Shown here piece by piece: positions 52,043 to 64,000 of a DNA stretch of 64,000 bases. Position 1 is the first letter of the stretch; each line of letters opens with the position of its first letter. Source of the DNA: Takakia lepidozioides (taxonomy: Eukaryota; Streptophyta; Takakiopsida; Takakiales; Takakiaceae); contig CM060731.1 in the NCBI GenBank assembly GCA_030704615.1, forward strand, positions 77,790,756 through 77,854,755, given 5' to 3'. Below the pieces are notes generated by a model, which was given only the letters and a program-made list of their open reading frames with translations, searched no databases and was not told the DNA's origin. The position numbers were made by a program, and so were the translations under genes.

Positions 52043-55000
52043 TAGACGTCGTGTCGGAACCGGCAGCACGAAACCCGGCACGGGATTGTGCAGGCTAACC
52101 AGAGTTAGATCGGGACCCGAGGTCGGGGTCTGGTAGCGAACAAAACTGAGACTGTCGGTCAAAGGCCCGACAGTTGACTGGGAAGCCGTCCATTCAACGG
52201 CAGCGGCAGACGGCTATTAATAGCCAGCTACTCGTAGGGTCCGGGAATGTTCTACGCTCCTCCCCCCACGCGCTTTCCCCACCCCTTGCCGACGTGGCCC
52301 GCTCCCCGATCTCATTTCCCGGCGCGAAGCCTCCCAGAACCTGCTCGGGCTTCTGGAACCCGGAGAAAGGGGGGGTTAATCCTCCGTACACCTACTTTTC
52401 ACCTCACTCTTCATTGGGGTCCGGTAACTTTCCCGATGCCGCTAATTGCCCTCCGAGAACCCCCCCTTTCGTAAGATAAGTAGTTCGGTTCCTAGAACCC
52501 CCCCTTCGATGATACTTCCGTCCCCCTTCGATGATGGTTCGGTTTCGAGAACCTCCCCCGCTTTAAATGATAGTTCGATGATAGTTCGGTGTCGGGTGTG
52601 GACTAGGGAGTATGCTCGGATCTTCCTCCAAACACTTATGGGATGTATCGATCCCTCCCATAAGGATGGCGGAATAAGCGCAAATCCGATGTGGATGACA
52701 AAGGAGCTTTTTTGCGAAAACATTTCACCATTTCTGGGGTGCGAATCACATGGACGAGTTTGATCGGAACTGCCACGCATTTCGCAGGGTCTCAATGGTC
52801 GTCGTCGGCTTACTTGACTTCATTTGACCCCTTTTTGTCGTTCTTTTCGTTGTTGCTCGCATGAACTCAATTTGGCAGTAGTCACCCTGGGCATGGAATG
52901 TTTTCGGTGGGACGAACGAAGAGAAAGATTACGTGGCAAAGATCACATGTAATTGTTGGCTGGTAAATAGTACATAGGTAAAAAGTTTCCATAATTTGAA
53001 AATTAGTGTTGGCTGGTAAATAGTACATGGTAAAAAGATTCCAAAATTTAAAAATTTGGGTTGGCAGAATGGAGGCGTATAAGGGAGGAGGAGTAGTTGA
53101 CTATTTCCACATTAAATGACACGAAATGATAGAGCACGTGAGGTCAAATTAGATTGTCAGAGAGAGGGTTAATGTGTCAGGTCAGTGGTCGGTATCGAGG
53201 TTAGTGCCATACTAATCGTACTACTCTAGATTAGGGTTAATAGTTAGTAGTACATCCATCCGAGCAGTGTTTTTCTTAAGAAATTTGGAGAACAGCTACA
53301 GGAGTGGCTATAGAGTTTTGCAAAAAGTAGTCGCACATTCTGTTCATCCAGTGAAATTAGGATAGAACCATCCACATCCGTACTTTAATTCATTTACATC
53401 ATCCATGTTTGGTGAATTCATCCATAATTTATTTTTTATTTGGAGAAGTTTGGCGATTTCATCCATGAAAAACTGGGAATTTACGACAGAATATTCCCCT
53501 TTTTTGGGGGAGGTCGAAATCTAGCGAAAATTCGTCAATTCCGAGGCTACTAATTAACCAGGGTATTAATAGTTAAGTAGTGGGTTAGTCAGTTGACGAT
53601 CACTAACCAGGGTAGGTTAATGTGTCAGAAGGCGGCGATTAGTCAACTGGCTGCTGCCATACGCGCGTTCTGGCCAATAACTTACTGGCCTCCGCGTAAA
53701 TCAGTTATAGTAAATGCGGTGTAGTTAATGGCGTGGCAGTTCGGACGCATCGCACACATGGCTTGGATTCGATAGATAGATGAACGTTGGACGACAGAAG
53801 GGTGAATTGGATGGATGATATCTTTCTCTCTCTCTCCTTGGCCCTTTACGCGCCAGGTCTGTCTGTTTGTGGGGTGAGAGAAACGACGAGTTGTGTGTGG
53901 TTCACAAATCTTCGCAATGAATCCCGAAGCAGCCGAAACTTCGGACTGACTACCCGGTTTGGAAATGCAACTGCCGAGAATAGGAGGAGTTCAATTGCAG
54001 TGGGCATGTGGGATGCTGCACTCTGGCTTTGCTGAGGAAAGATTGTGAGATCAGTTTTGATTATGAGGTCTGCTCACTATTGATTTGTTCAAAGGAAGAT
54101 GATAAGAGCTCACTTGCCAGGTAGCTGCGTGCTTCGAAGCTTCGGGGGGCCCGGGTGCGATGATCGACCATGCACAAAATACCTGCAGGCGTCGTAACTT
54201 GTGCTCGATGTTGCGGGGTGGACCCTCAGGAGCGGAGCTTTGAGAGCCGCAACTTGCACTACAACTTTCCCACTCAAACCAGCTCCATGGGCATGTTAAG
54301 CTTGCTAAGGTGTAAGTAGTGATCACTTGAACTGATGAACTTTGGCTTCCACTGTAGGTGCCCTGAAATTTGAATTTTCCTCTACCGAATAACTTAGTGA
54401 GAGTCTCTCTGGATCGTGTTTAGCATCTACAATTGTGAGATGCGTTTGACACTTCATCGAGGGGAATTTGTGTAGTCTTTCCTATGATCAGTGCTTGAAC
54501 ATACTTTTCATTCACAGATAACAATTAACTCTCAACAGGCACCTTCCAGCACAAGGTTATGCCACAATCTTAATGGTGCCACAGACTTCTCGTGATGATA
54601 TTGTTTCAACTCATCAGTCATCTTGTCAACAGTTGCTTGTAGCTAAAAAACAATCAGCTTACACCATTGTTCGAGTAGTTGGTTTGATCCATATCCACAA
54701 AAACAGATTTGTTCTTAGTGTTGTCTTGATCTGTGTGCACATGACATCCCTCGAAAACCATGGCATACAGGACATTACCTCATATCACAAGTCCTACATT
54801 CCCCACTTCCATTGACACTCTGTTTTGAACCTCTGTCTATTCAACACTTGCACCTAGATCGTAAATGTGGGTCCTTAATAAAGGTGCAATCAGCAAAGCG
54901 GACTCATACCACGAAAAGAATGTATCCAAGTCATGGCCAATCAATACAAGCTTATAAGATATGTCCACCCATAATGCTGTTGCAGTTACTCTCTGAGGAG

Positions 55001-55404
55001 GGCACGGAAGTTGTCTCCAGCCCTTCAAAGTGGGGTTGAAGACAGGGTCACAACAACAGAAAGGAAAAACCCTTCCAACTACCTTCAAGAATTGATAATA
55101 TCGCTTACTCAATATGTTTTGGTGATGATACAGTACCCCTCAATCTAGAATTAGAGCTCCTACAACTATAAATATAGGTAAACAATCGTCCCGGATCAAT
55201 GGATATCAATTTCTATGACACTTTTGTAACTCACAAGAAAAGAGCCAACCACAGGTACCATAAACTCACTCTTGAGTTCTCCTGGCGTTAGGAGACAGTC
55301 ATTCAACACGTTTATCAAATAGCACTTGCATCTAACTGTGTGGAGACATACAATCAACACACCTTCCAGCAGAGATTAGGAGTTGCTGACTGCCATGAAG
55401 CTCC
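52043..55404. other. intergenic with minor repeats, no gene recognised
   Basis: 52,440-52,600 holds short tandem phrases (TTCGATGAT, GGTTCGGTT, GAACCCCCCC). At 52,955-53,055 a unit of about 50 bp containing TTGGCTGGTAAATAGTACAT occurs twice. Frames at 53,787-54,035 and 54,051-54,326 have no recognised domain. The last few hundred bases would include the MTN 3' untranslated region. Confidence 0.45.
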
Positions 55405-58400
55405 TCAAAGCTCAGTGATCTGCTTCCCATGCACAAATTGCAAGACAAGGGGAATAGTCCTTGATAATGCTGCTGCTGCCATTGACATATTCTCCAGAAA
55501 TTCCTCCACCGTTGGCTTGTTCCCGTCCACAATATCCGTCACAGCCTTCATTGCGAGAAATGGGACTGAAGTTAGGTTGGCCACGTAAGCCACCGCAGCA
55601 CCCTACACCAAGAACCATACACACACATCGATTCACCATTTCCTTTTGCAAATGAGCCACAAAATACACATCCCAACAGTTTCCCCAATCCTTGAACACA
55701 AGTTCTTGAGATTGAAGTTACAGGTACACCAGGCGTCGATATCTCTGTTCATAATGAGAAACTGAACTCCTGATTAAACTAGTCGGTCACAACAAACCTT
55801 GGGTGCACATGCATCCCTGGAATTTGAAGGGACGTCACCAATGAAGCCAACAGGAAGGATTGTGAGGACAAACCTCCATGTCCTTAATGGTGGCGTCATT
55901 GGCCTTGATAATCTCTTCATCTTCATGGGTCATATCAAGAGAGTTCCCTGTCGATAGCTTCCCAACCTGGCATTCCAGCGGACCACCAAATAAGCTCTTA
56001 GGGAGAGTAGGTGTGTGACATACTCTTGTCTCCTGTCTCCATGCAGCTTAAAACAAGAAAGGTGGACCAAAAGTACAAGAGTGGGGGGGATTTTACTGCC
56101 CATTAAATGCCAGTGTAAGGCACCAAACACACAGCAGCTGTCAGGATCCCCTCTACCAATTCATTCATCAAACTTCTGAAAAACCGATCTATCTAGTAAC
56201 GACAGAACTGTGAGGGCAAACTACATTACTTTCAGGTACACGCGGCATACATGGGACCCTCCCAAGACCAATGTGAGCTGCACAGGAGGGTATTCTTGAA
56301 AATTGAAAACTAATATCATGTTGATGACATTTAAACACACCTTGAGCCCAATAGAATGGACCAAATTGGGTGCCGGGGTCGCCACAATAGTCCCAATTCC
56401 ATACTTATCAAAAATCTGCCAAGATATGGGGGAAAGACATCAGCTATTATCCTCACGATTAAAGAAAATTGACACCCTCCTGTGCTCCTGACAGCTTTCA
56501 GTGCATACACCAACTGCTAACAACAACTTGAACTATGCTCATTTGTTGCCAAGGGGACCAGCTCTGTTGAGTGACGTTCTCATCCTGTATTCACATGCCA
56601 AATACTAGGTGGTTGTCCCAGGTATGCTACAATATCATGGACCTGGGTGTACCTAGCTCTGAAAGACAGTAATACAATGCTTTATACTGCATACGTACAG
56701 GGATCGGTATCCTGCGATCGTGGTTTGCCAACTCAGAAGCAACATACACATCCCCAATGGCTGCCCCCTTTGCCTGCCAAGTTTACAGAACCGATTAGCA
56801 CCTGCCTAACACAGGCCTACTACAGGTATGCCTAACATTTTGATAGCAATTCCCTTCGTAACTGCACTCACAAACTCAACAAGGGCCCCACCTTTCTAGC
56901 AAAACCTGGTCTAATTTCCATCCCTTACGATGCACGTGAGGATTACATTGGACACAGCATAGTTGAGCTAACATGACCTACTTCGGAACTCAAAACCCGT
57001 GTTCTGCAGGCCATTTCATCCAAATAACTGCACACGATTACCGAGAGACAGCAGAAAGGAAGTTGTCGTGGGGAGAGGGGGGGTGGGGAGGAGCATGGTG
57101 AAAGGAGAGCAGACAGTTGGTAACTATTATCATGGAACATTCATACATAAAGTTGACATCGAGAAAGAGGGAGAGAGAGGGAACTGATCCATGAACTCCG
57201 AAAATTGATGCTGACTTACGCTATGGACGAGAAACTCTATTACATATCTAACCTACACTTGTTGAGTACTGGTATGAAACAAGCTTTCGAGGTGCTACAA
57301 ACGTAGCCCACAGGTGTTTTGTTCCAGGGAGCATAGCCTGATAAGATAATCATGGTGATGGAGTAGGGCACAAGACTAAGCTGATCAGAGCTTAGCAAGA
57401 CAACAACAAGTACAGACCTTAAAGCCCCCTGCAGTGCCAGCATTGATTATCAAGTCTGGAACAACAGCTTTAACACCAGCAAAGGTCAACAAGGCCGCAG
57501 GGACCGTGCCCACACTGTCCACCCCTGTCACAAATAGAAATATGATGGATTGACGACACTGACATGTTCAAGAGATAAATCGAAGTGATCCTTTCTTTAC
57601 AATGTGAAACATCAGATTCTGCAGCTTGGATCAAATTTCAAAGCAAAAGACACAGAAGAGTGATAGTCAGCCAAACTTAATATGGCATGTCTTTGAACAT
57701 TTAGGGCAAACCCAGACCTAAACTGGCATCCTTCCCGGGGACGACAATGTGCACAGTGAGCCCTTCATGAACTCCAGAGAACTTTTTCCATGGTACCCCT
57801 TTTGAAAATCTGCAATCCAAAAGATGAAAATTCTTAACCTAAACAAAAGCCACCCTTATTTCCCCCACCACTTCCTCACCTCTCACAAAGACAGATGATG
57901 TGGCTGCCCCATGAAACAGTCCAATTGAGAGGAAAAAAATTGACTACTGAACGGAATGCGAAAAGACAGAGAAGTACATACGTAGAATTCTCGTCATCTT
58001 CCACAAGCTTTAGGGCTTCCACCACAGGAACTGCTTCCGCCTGCATTGCTAATCCAATGATTTAAACCGAGGGTAAATGCCAATGAATTTAAGAAATATA
58101 TCAGATGTCTATCAGCTCACACATCGAACAGTCCCGAAAAACCAGTTTCATCTAGGCATTGTCTCCAGAAGGTACGTAAAATTTCGCATGCTGGTGTGAT
58201 TTGGCAGAATCTCGAGTTACACAGATAACAGACATAACTTTAGAGAGGTAGAGAGAGAGAGATTAGCATGCAGGCCGAGACATCAACGCAAGCTCAATGG
58301 CTCACTAACTATAGACTTCGTCAAATGCTCCAGTTCATAACCTTTACAGTGAAAGAACTCGGTTGTTCTCAAGGACAACAGGCCCTTGAAATACTTACAC

Positions 58401-58553
58401 GAAAGTGGCGGGAGTTGATTCTGCATAGTAAACTTAGAAAGGAACGGATTATGCGAACATACATATGACCACTAGAACAGTGGAGATCGCGTCAGCAGTT
58501 GATGCCGCGCCTGCCCCCGCCGCTGCCCCACTCACTTCCTCTGCTCCGCCCAT
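55405..58553 (-). CDS. MTN: 5'-methylthioadenosine/S-adenosylhomocysteine nucleosidase
   Basis: Eight exons join in frame to 265 residues, matching the length of Arabidopsis MTN1: 58,553-58,463, 58,048-57,982, 57,809-57,718, 57,524-57,418, 56,773-56,699, 56,415-56,341, 55,966-55,874 and 55,602-55,405. The protein has MQAEAVPVV at its start, VDSVGTVPAALLTFAGV, PDLIINAGTAGGFK, GAAIGDVYVAS, HDRRIPIP, LSTGNSLDM, ATIKDMEGAAVAYVA (the Glu that contacts ribose) and KAVTDIVDGNKP with the catalytic Asp. It cleaves methylthioadenosine to adenine and methylthioribose in the Yang (methionine salvage) cycle, in the cytosol. An Ala/Gly-rich start replaces the acidic N-terminus of Arabidopsis. All catalytic segments are intact. 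Confidence 0.95.
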
Positions 58554-59799
58554 TGTCACTCTCTCTCACGGGAGACAAACTCTACAACCCAAAACAGTAT
58601 ACTACAACCCAAAAACTCCCTCTCCTTCTCACACTCTTTCTCTCTCCCTCTCTCCTCACCCTTTCTTTTCTACGGCTCTCACACTTCCCAACGCTTCGAG
58701 AAAAGATCTGTGGAGAGAAAAGGAACCCCACCCATTTCGGGCAACCTTCCTTGCACTGAAAAAAGAAGGAACTTGAGAGCCAAGTTATGAAGCAACAACA
58801 ATTGGGTCAACCAACCTTCAGGCCATCTTCAATCTACAAACCTTCCTCTAAGAAGGTTTACTGATAAAAAAGTTGCTGTTGAAGCATATGGACACATGTT
58901 GAAGGATTGAACCCAGGATCATCCAGATTATGCCTGCCAGAGATTCCAAATGTTTAAATGGTGGACTCCACAACTGAGGTGTTTCAAACCCTCCCTGGAA
59001 GCTTTGAAGGAAAAGATCAGAGCTACTCTTAGCCGGCATTGTGAGTATTGCGAGAGTGATGACAGTGTTCCGATGACTCCATGACACGCTGGTGAGAGAG
59101 CATCCTTTGCACAGAAGCGCCTAGGGAAGTTGGGCCATTTGACATTCTGTCACAGAATCTTAGCAGGTCTAAAGTAAGTTGAGGAGCAGATGTGTTGGTA
59201 GTTTACTTGGGGGACAGGGTCCTCATGCAATCATCGTCCATTCCGTTTGATTGAGAGTTCTGCAATGCCTGCTGTTTTAGTGAAGTGGAGTAGTTGAGTT
59301 GTTCTTCAGACCTGTCGAAGTTCCATCGCCGCTACTTGAAACCACAGGAAAAGAAGGAACAAGGGCTTTTCTGTGTCGAATATACTGGATCGGAACATTG
59401 TCTACACTGTCTTCAAGCCACAGGAAATTTTACTTCGATACAATTATACACGTGCAACGAGTTGTCATCCGGATTGCACAGCTCAGTCCACAGTGAAGCA
59501 AGGAAGGGGAGAGAGAAAGGAAAGGAAACAATGATTGTGGTCCTGCCCAGCAAGCTTAGACTGGTCCTTCATCACCCCAAACAGCTCCTGGATACCATGG
59601 TGAGTACTGTTAGATAGATCCATTTCTTGAAAATCCATCCAAACTCTGGATAGACCAAATTGCATCTCTAATAACCTCCACAGGGAAGACAGAAATGCTC
59701 CCATGTTCCTTTGTGAGTCGTCCATGCTGTCAGGATCCCTCAAGGGATCAAATGGTAAGCCACTAATTGGCATGCTACTCACTAATCATGGCCAAAAAC
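58554..59799. other. intergenic: MTN promoter and 3' end of the peptidase gene
   Basis: A CT-rich stretch (58,617-58,680, GA-rich in the sense of MTN) is the likely MTN 5' leader. The rest has no convincing coding sequence. Confidence 0.6.
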
Positions 59800-62700
59800 T
59801 CAATCTAGGCCAATGAAATCTGCAACCAAGCGCGCTCCTGTCTTGTTGATGGAAGGTGGGGGCCCCACTCTCCCACCCAGATGTTTATGAAAGAGTTTCT
59901 CCACCCTTTGATACCAATCCATCATGTTTTGAGGACGTTCCAGGTAGTGGCCCTGCTTACACACAGCAAAAGGCACTCCATAAGATACACCACCTTCACT
60001 TCAATACTAGAGGTTGCAAGCACTGCTGGTTTGAGAGATTTCAAACTTACCTCGTCTGTGTACACAAGGAATTGCACAGATTTCCCCTTTTCCCTCAAAG
60101 CCTGCCAAGACACAGACATGTGGCAACAAATCTAAGAATGGGCTAGATACTACTCAATATTGAGTGAGCTTCCACAAGGATTAACCAGCCATAAAATCTG
60201 CTAGAAACTAGTTCTACTCCATATATCCGTCGCTACTGTCCTGAGATCCCGACCATCGGAATGCAAGGAGAGCAGTTCCATGTACATGGATGGCTACAGC
60301 CTAGTGAGACCTGGTAGATGTTGATCCCTGTTGATTTACTACAGGCTCCTCCCAAGTGGGATATGCAGAGAACAAACACTTCCAAGCTTAAGGTGTGACA
60401 AATTACATAATCGGTGTTGCAGGATGACCAGCAAACTCCGGCCAAGCAGTTTTTGGTGTTATTTTGTCTAACACCAATTCTTTGGTGTAAACAATGGTAT
60501 CAATGCCGGAAAACAGGGTGGACTTAGCAGTTGGAAAGGAAGCAATAGGTGCAGAGGTGAGCAATTCCTGCAGGAAACAACAAGATAAGGAAGTCCTATA
60601 TTTTGCATGTAACCTCACTCTAAAAATGTATGCCAAAGGCATGCCATAACTGAATGAAGTGCCATCATGCAGTGTTGTTTGAATGAACAGTAAGCCCATA
60701 CCTCAAACATTCGGTCACTTTCTCCGGGATTGACAATAATGTCATTGCCACCATGGGCCATAAGCAGTGGCACACAGATTTTATCCACCTACATAAAACC
60801 AGAACAGTGATAAGAGGCTCCTACACATGCACAAATTAGTATTCGCAAGACCAATGCATATTTACATTGCTTAACCCTTTTAGTGAGCGTGTCACTAGTG
60901 ATTCTCCAACAAATCCTCAAAGCTGCCACTTTGAGGGAACTTATCTTCGTGATCCAAACTTGTAGACTCAGCAGTTACCAACTCCATTCTGAAGTGCAAG
61001 ATTTTGGGCATTTTTTATGGGTTGCTCCAGTGCTACACTTACATGGAAGATCGGGGATCTGGCTCTGTTGAGCTCTGTGTCCTTGCTCAAATCTACCACC
61101 CTGTCACAGAGAATCTTCCGTTTCGGCTTCCTACAAATCTCAAACAAGACATGTGATCAGAAAACATGATCTAATGTATGTAATGGCAAATGTATAGGTG
61201 GCTTATGAGAATGGGCAAAGAGAGATGAACTGATCGGCTATGATGTACCCTTGAGGATACAGTCCTGCAGAATACAAACTGTCCCAGCATCAGTTGTGCG
61301 ATTTTATCCCATAGAGGGTATGATATGAGACAACCAGAACTTAACACTCATGCAAACAAACAACAATCCTGTTACAGAGAATTGAGTTTAGTTTTATGTG
61401 CATGCTGGCATGTGACCTCATACTAGACGGTATAGATTACTTCAGAACCATTGCTATGCCTTCTAACTGCACAGAGGCGTGACAATGTGCCTGTGCAAAT
61501 GGTTGCAAAATAAGGAGCCAAAAGAACAGCATTGAAGATTGAGCAAGAAACACAGAGAACCTCACCAGTAAGGAACTATTTTAGTAGTCACTGTGAAGAG
61601 CTGCGACGGCCCAACCAATTCGGCAGCACATTTGTACAATTCTGCATGGTAAACACAGCATGAGAGTTAAGAACTACTCCACTCATAAAACATAACGAAC
61701 CCTGGAGAGGATAGCAGGACATACTGATTGAAATGCTTTGCTGGACAAATGTACTGTACCGGGGGTGAAAGTGATTCCAGAAAGAGTGCAGAAGCCCCCA
61801 AAGGAGATCCCAGTGATGCCCACTCGCTCCTTGTCAGCATACCCTTCCTCAATTGCCCATTGCACCGCATCAGTTATGTCATTCTGTCTCCAGCCACACA
61901 CCCCAGACCAAATTCCTCCTCTCAACACCCTGTTATTCAGAAGTCACTTGAAGAGCAATGAAAGAGTTTGGGAGAGAACTATTTGAGCATTGCAAGAGTG
62001 AAATGTTGAGGTTCATTAAAATTTAAGAGCAGTCACAGCCTGTCACAGTTCTTGAGGAACTTTCAGCAGCAAGGTTGGTTGCTCTGCAACCAAGCTGCCC
62101 TGGTCATCTGTAACACCACAAATGAGAGTTCCTCTGCTGGAAACTTGTGCCTGAATGAACCAGCATTTTGAAGACAAAACTACAAAATATCCTTGGTAGT
62201 GCCTTTCATGCTCACAGCGACTGCTGCTACTACAGTGATCTAATGTAATGTCAATTTAAATGAGAGCAGAGATGACATAATGAGGTGCTCCTGGTCAGGG
62301 TGGTAGCTTGGTTTGTACCTGCATGGTGCCAGCCCATTGCTTGTCACCAGCATGAAGAAACTTCTTACCAAATCCATCAGATCCTCTGTATTGCACCTGC
62401 AGGCAAGCTGTCCAACAGACACTCCAAAGCCTGCATCAGTACAATATCTCTCCCCCTCCTCCCCATCCTTCTCCCAAAATTTTCTGTCTCTCTCCTGACA
62501 TACTATATTTCTTATAACACCTGCTCACCTGTGCCCAAAAACAATTTTGGCATGGGCCCTGAGTATCCAGAAATCCAAGTTACAAGATTCTTTCAGGCTA
62601 ATGGTAGAAACCTCTAACCATTGCATCAGTCATGCGAACACTCCTAACCATAGAGCTCTACTGAAGAAAGAAGATGGGAGTTTAGAACAAAATACCATAG

Positions 62701-63679
62701 CCGCGCGTTGCCCAGAACTGGTTTTCAGCATCCCAGCCCCACCAGTCTCGGTACCATGGGCCCCCGTGAATTCGAAGTACCAAAGGCAACTTTTTGGGCT
62801 GCCAAAGACATCAATAAGCACTCCATCAGGAGAGGGAAAGACTTTCTCAGCTCTTTAGGAAACTGTCACTAGGTCTCAAATCACATTCCAGGTCACAAAA
62901 TACAAACCAACATGAGACGCATCTGGCCAGCGGACAGCATTTCTGCAACCACCGTATGCCAGGAGAAGAGGAAACCCCAGGCACAATGGGGGCATTCCAG
63001 TTTTGCCCAAATGACCCACACATGCCCTTCACTCAGTCTGACAGCAGTAGGGGCAAGCCAAGACGAGAGCTCCCTACCTTAATCCCAGGTGGCAAGGTAA
63101 GGTACACCAGAATGTCCAGGCCATCTCTTGACTTCAACACATGGGAGTGCGTTGTGCCCAACTTATACCTGCAGTAACACTACCATTGTGGTCAAGGCCT
63201 CAAACAAGCAGTTCTGTTGGAGACTTCTCTTTTGTTGAACATATGAGCCTCTCTACATCCAGCAATGATGAAGAACCAGGCTCCTACTGGATTTGTTGGC
63301 CTTACCTGACGACGCGACGCCAGCCTAACAGCTCATTCTTCAAGTTGTATTTTACAATAAGAGATCCAACCACATGGTATCACACTGGAGTAAAGAAAAG
63401 GCTGTACAGTATTTCAAAACCAATGTATGCCCTTGCCTCAATTTGCTCTTCCAGCAGAACCCAAAAATCACGGACAACTGGGAGGAGGATTAATGTATCC
63501 TTAGAGCAGAAAACCAAAAGTGGCAGGTCTTCAAAACAACCCATAATAGGGACCTCAATGACTACACATACTCTTTCAATGTAGGATGATGCTCAAAGAG
63601 CAGAGACAGCTTCTTGGATTCTCGGTTGTACAAGTAGCTCTCACTGGTCCCATCATCAATCTCGTAAGTCACCACCCAC
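59800..63679 (-). CDS. S9-family (prolyl oligopeptidase-type) serine peptidase, 3' ten exons
   Basis: Exons in order: 63,679-63,566, 63,168-63,078, 62,798-62,696, 62,407-62,319, 61,883-61,760, 61,641-61,566, 61,130-61,043, 60,788-60,702, 60,101-60,051 and 59,952-59,800. Together they encode the end of the beta-propeller region (DGTSESYLYNRESKKLSLLF), LKSRDGLDILVYLTLPPGIK, PLVLRIHGGPWYRDWWGWD, VQYRGSDGFGKKFLHAGDKQW, and the nucleophile motif GISFGGF (Ser). They continue with ELVGPSQLFTVT, MAHGGNDIIVNPGESDRMF (Asp) and VYTDEGHYLERPQN (His), so the Ser-Asp-His triad is complete. Such enzymes release dipeptides or acylated residues from peptides. The N-terminal part lies beyond the window. The junction after 63,566 is less certain. 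Confidence 0.9.
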
Positions 63680-64000
63680 CTGCATACCACAGCTTTCAAC
63701 TTAGGTGAATCCATGTAGCTGCTTGTAAGTCTTTAACCTTAAAGTTCAAAAAGTGCATGAGTAATCCATTGGCAGAAAAACTGGTTCTGTGCAAGTTATT
63801 TTCAGTTTTCTTTATTGTCAGAGTTAATTTTTGACTTCATGTCAATGCAATCTGTGGAGAGTTTCCCCTCAACCGCCGTCTGTATCAAGACAAATATTGC
63901 TTGTAGAAGGTTGTTGTGTGATTAGGGGAATCCCTTTTTGAGGGGCAACATGTGAGTGGCTCAGCTTCATAATACTATTCTCCTTGATGTTACGTGTGCA
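63680..64000 (-). other. intron of the S9 peptidase gene
   Basis: Upstream (on the minus strand) of the exon starting at 63,679 there is a good acceptor (TGCAG) but no coding sequence of the family. The preceding exon must lie beyond the window. Confidence 0.7.

Noticed and set aside
60403-60699. Minus-strand frame of 98 codons inside the S9 peptidase gene
   Set aside because: It lies in the intron between the exons encoding the Asp and the His of the triad, and those two exons join in frame without it. An alternative exon cannot be excluded, but the family has nothing like it here.

Overview
This is nuclear DNA from a land plant. Genes are split by GT-AG introns, and four of the five recognisable host genes have plant-style products: a short TAF7, a VQ-motif protein, an MTA/SAH nucleosidase of the Arabidopsis MTN type, and an ALKBH8. 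Compact introns, the mix of transposon families and a fused ALKBH8-TRM9 gene (separate genes in Arabidopsis) make a non-seed plant (bryophyte or lycophyte) my best guess, but that is inference.

The window has two halves. Bases 1 to about 33,650 are almost entirely transposable elements. A Ty3/gypsy element (copy 1) runs from before the window to 12,924: LTR, gag, protease, RT, RNase H, integrase, then about 3.5 kb of extra coding sequence (called ORF3 here), polypurine tract and LTR. Its LTRs are nearly identical although its coding region is broken in many places. After a 633-bp spacer, the 3' half of a second copy lies in inverted orientation (13,558-18,762), giving an inverted repeat with arms of roughly 5 kb. 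Next come a truncated, unrecognised multi-exon gene on the minus strand (18,824-21,451), a block of GCCGGC-centred palindromes (21,666-22,826), a tRNA-like SINE candidate and a decayed MULE-type transposase with a SWIM zinc finger (23,998-27,537). A LINE fragment with an APE-type endonuclease but no reverse transcriptase (28,100-31,231, minus) and a decayed Ty1/copia 3' end with a probable LTR (31,950-33,630) follow.

Bases 34,777 to 64,000 hold the host genes: ALKBH8/TRM9 (+), TAF7 (-), an intronless VQ-motif gene (-), an MTA/SAH nucleosidase (-) and the 3' ten exons of an S9-family serine peptidase (-) that runs off the window. ALKBH8 and TAF7 converge tail to tail 535 bp apart. Between them are smaller repeats: a PIF/Harbinger-like MITE flanked by TTA (45,338-46,216), a second TIR element (51,337-51,821) beside a 51-bp tandem array, and several microsatellites.

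The host genes do not form one pathway. ALKBH8 acts in tRNA wobble-uridine modification, TAF7 in TFIID, VQ proteins usually with WRKY factors, MTN in the methionine salvage cycle, and the S9 enzyme in peptide turnover. MTN and ALKBH8 are linked only loosely, through SAM-dependent chemistry. Exon coordinates were derived by eye from splice consensus and reading-frame continuity; for ALKBH8, TAF7 and MTN the joined exon lengths give uninterrupted frames.
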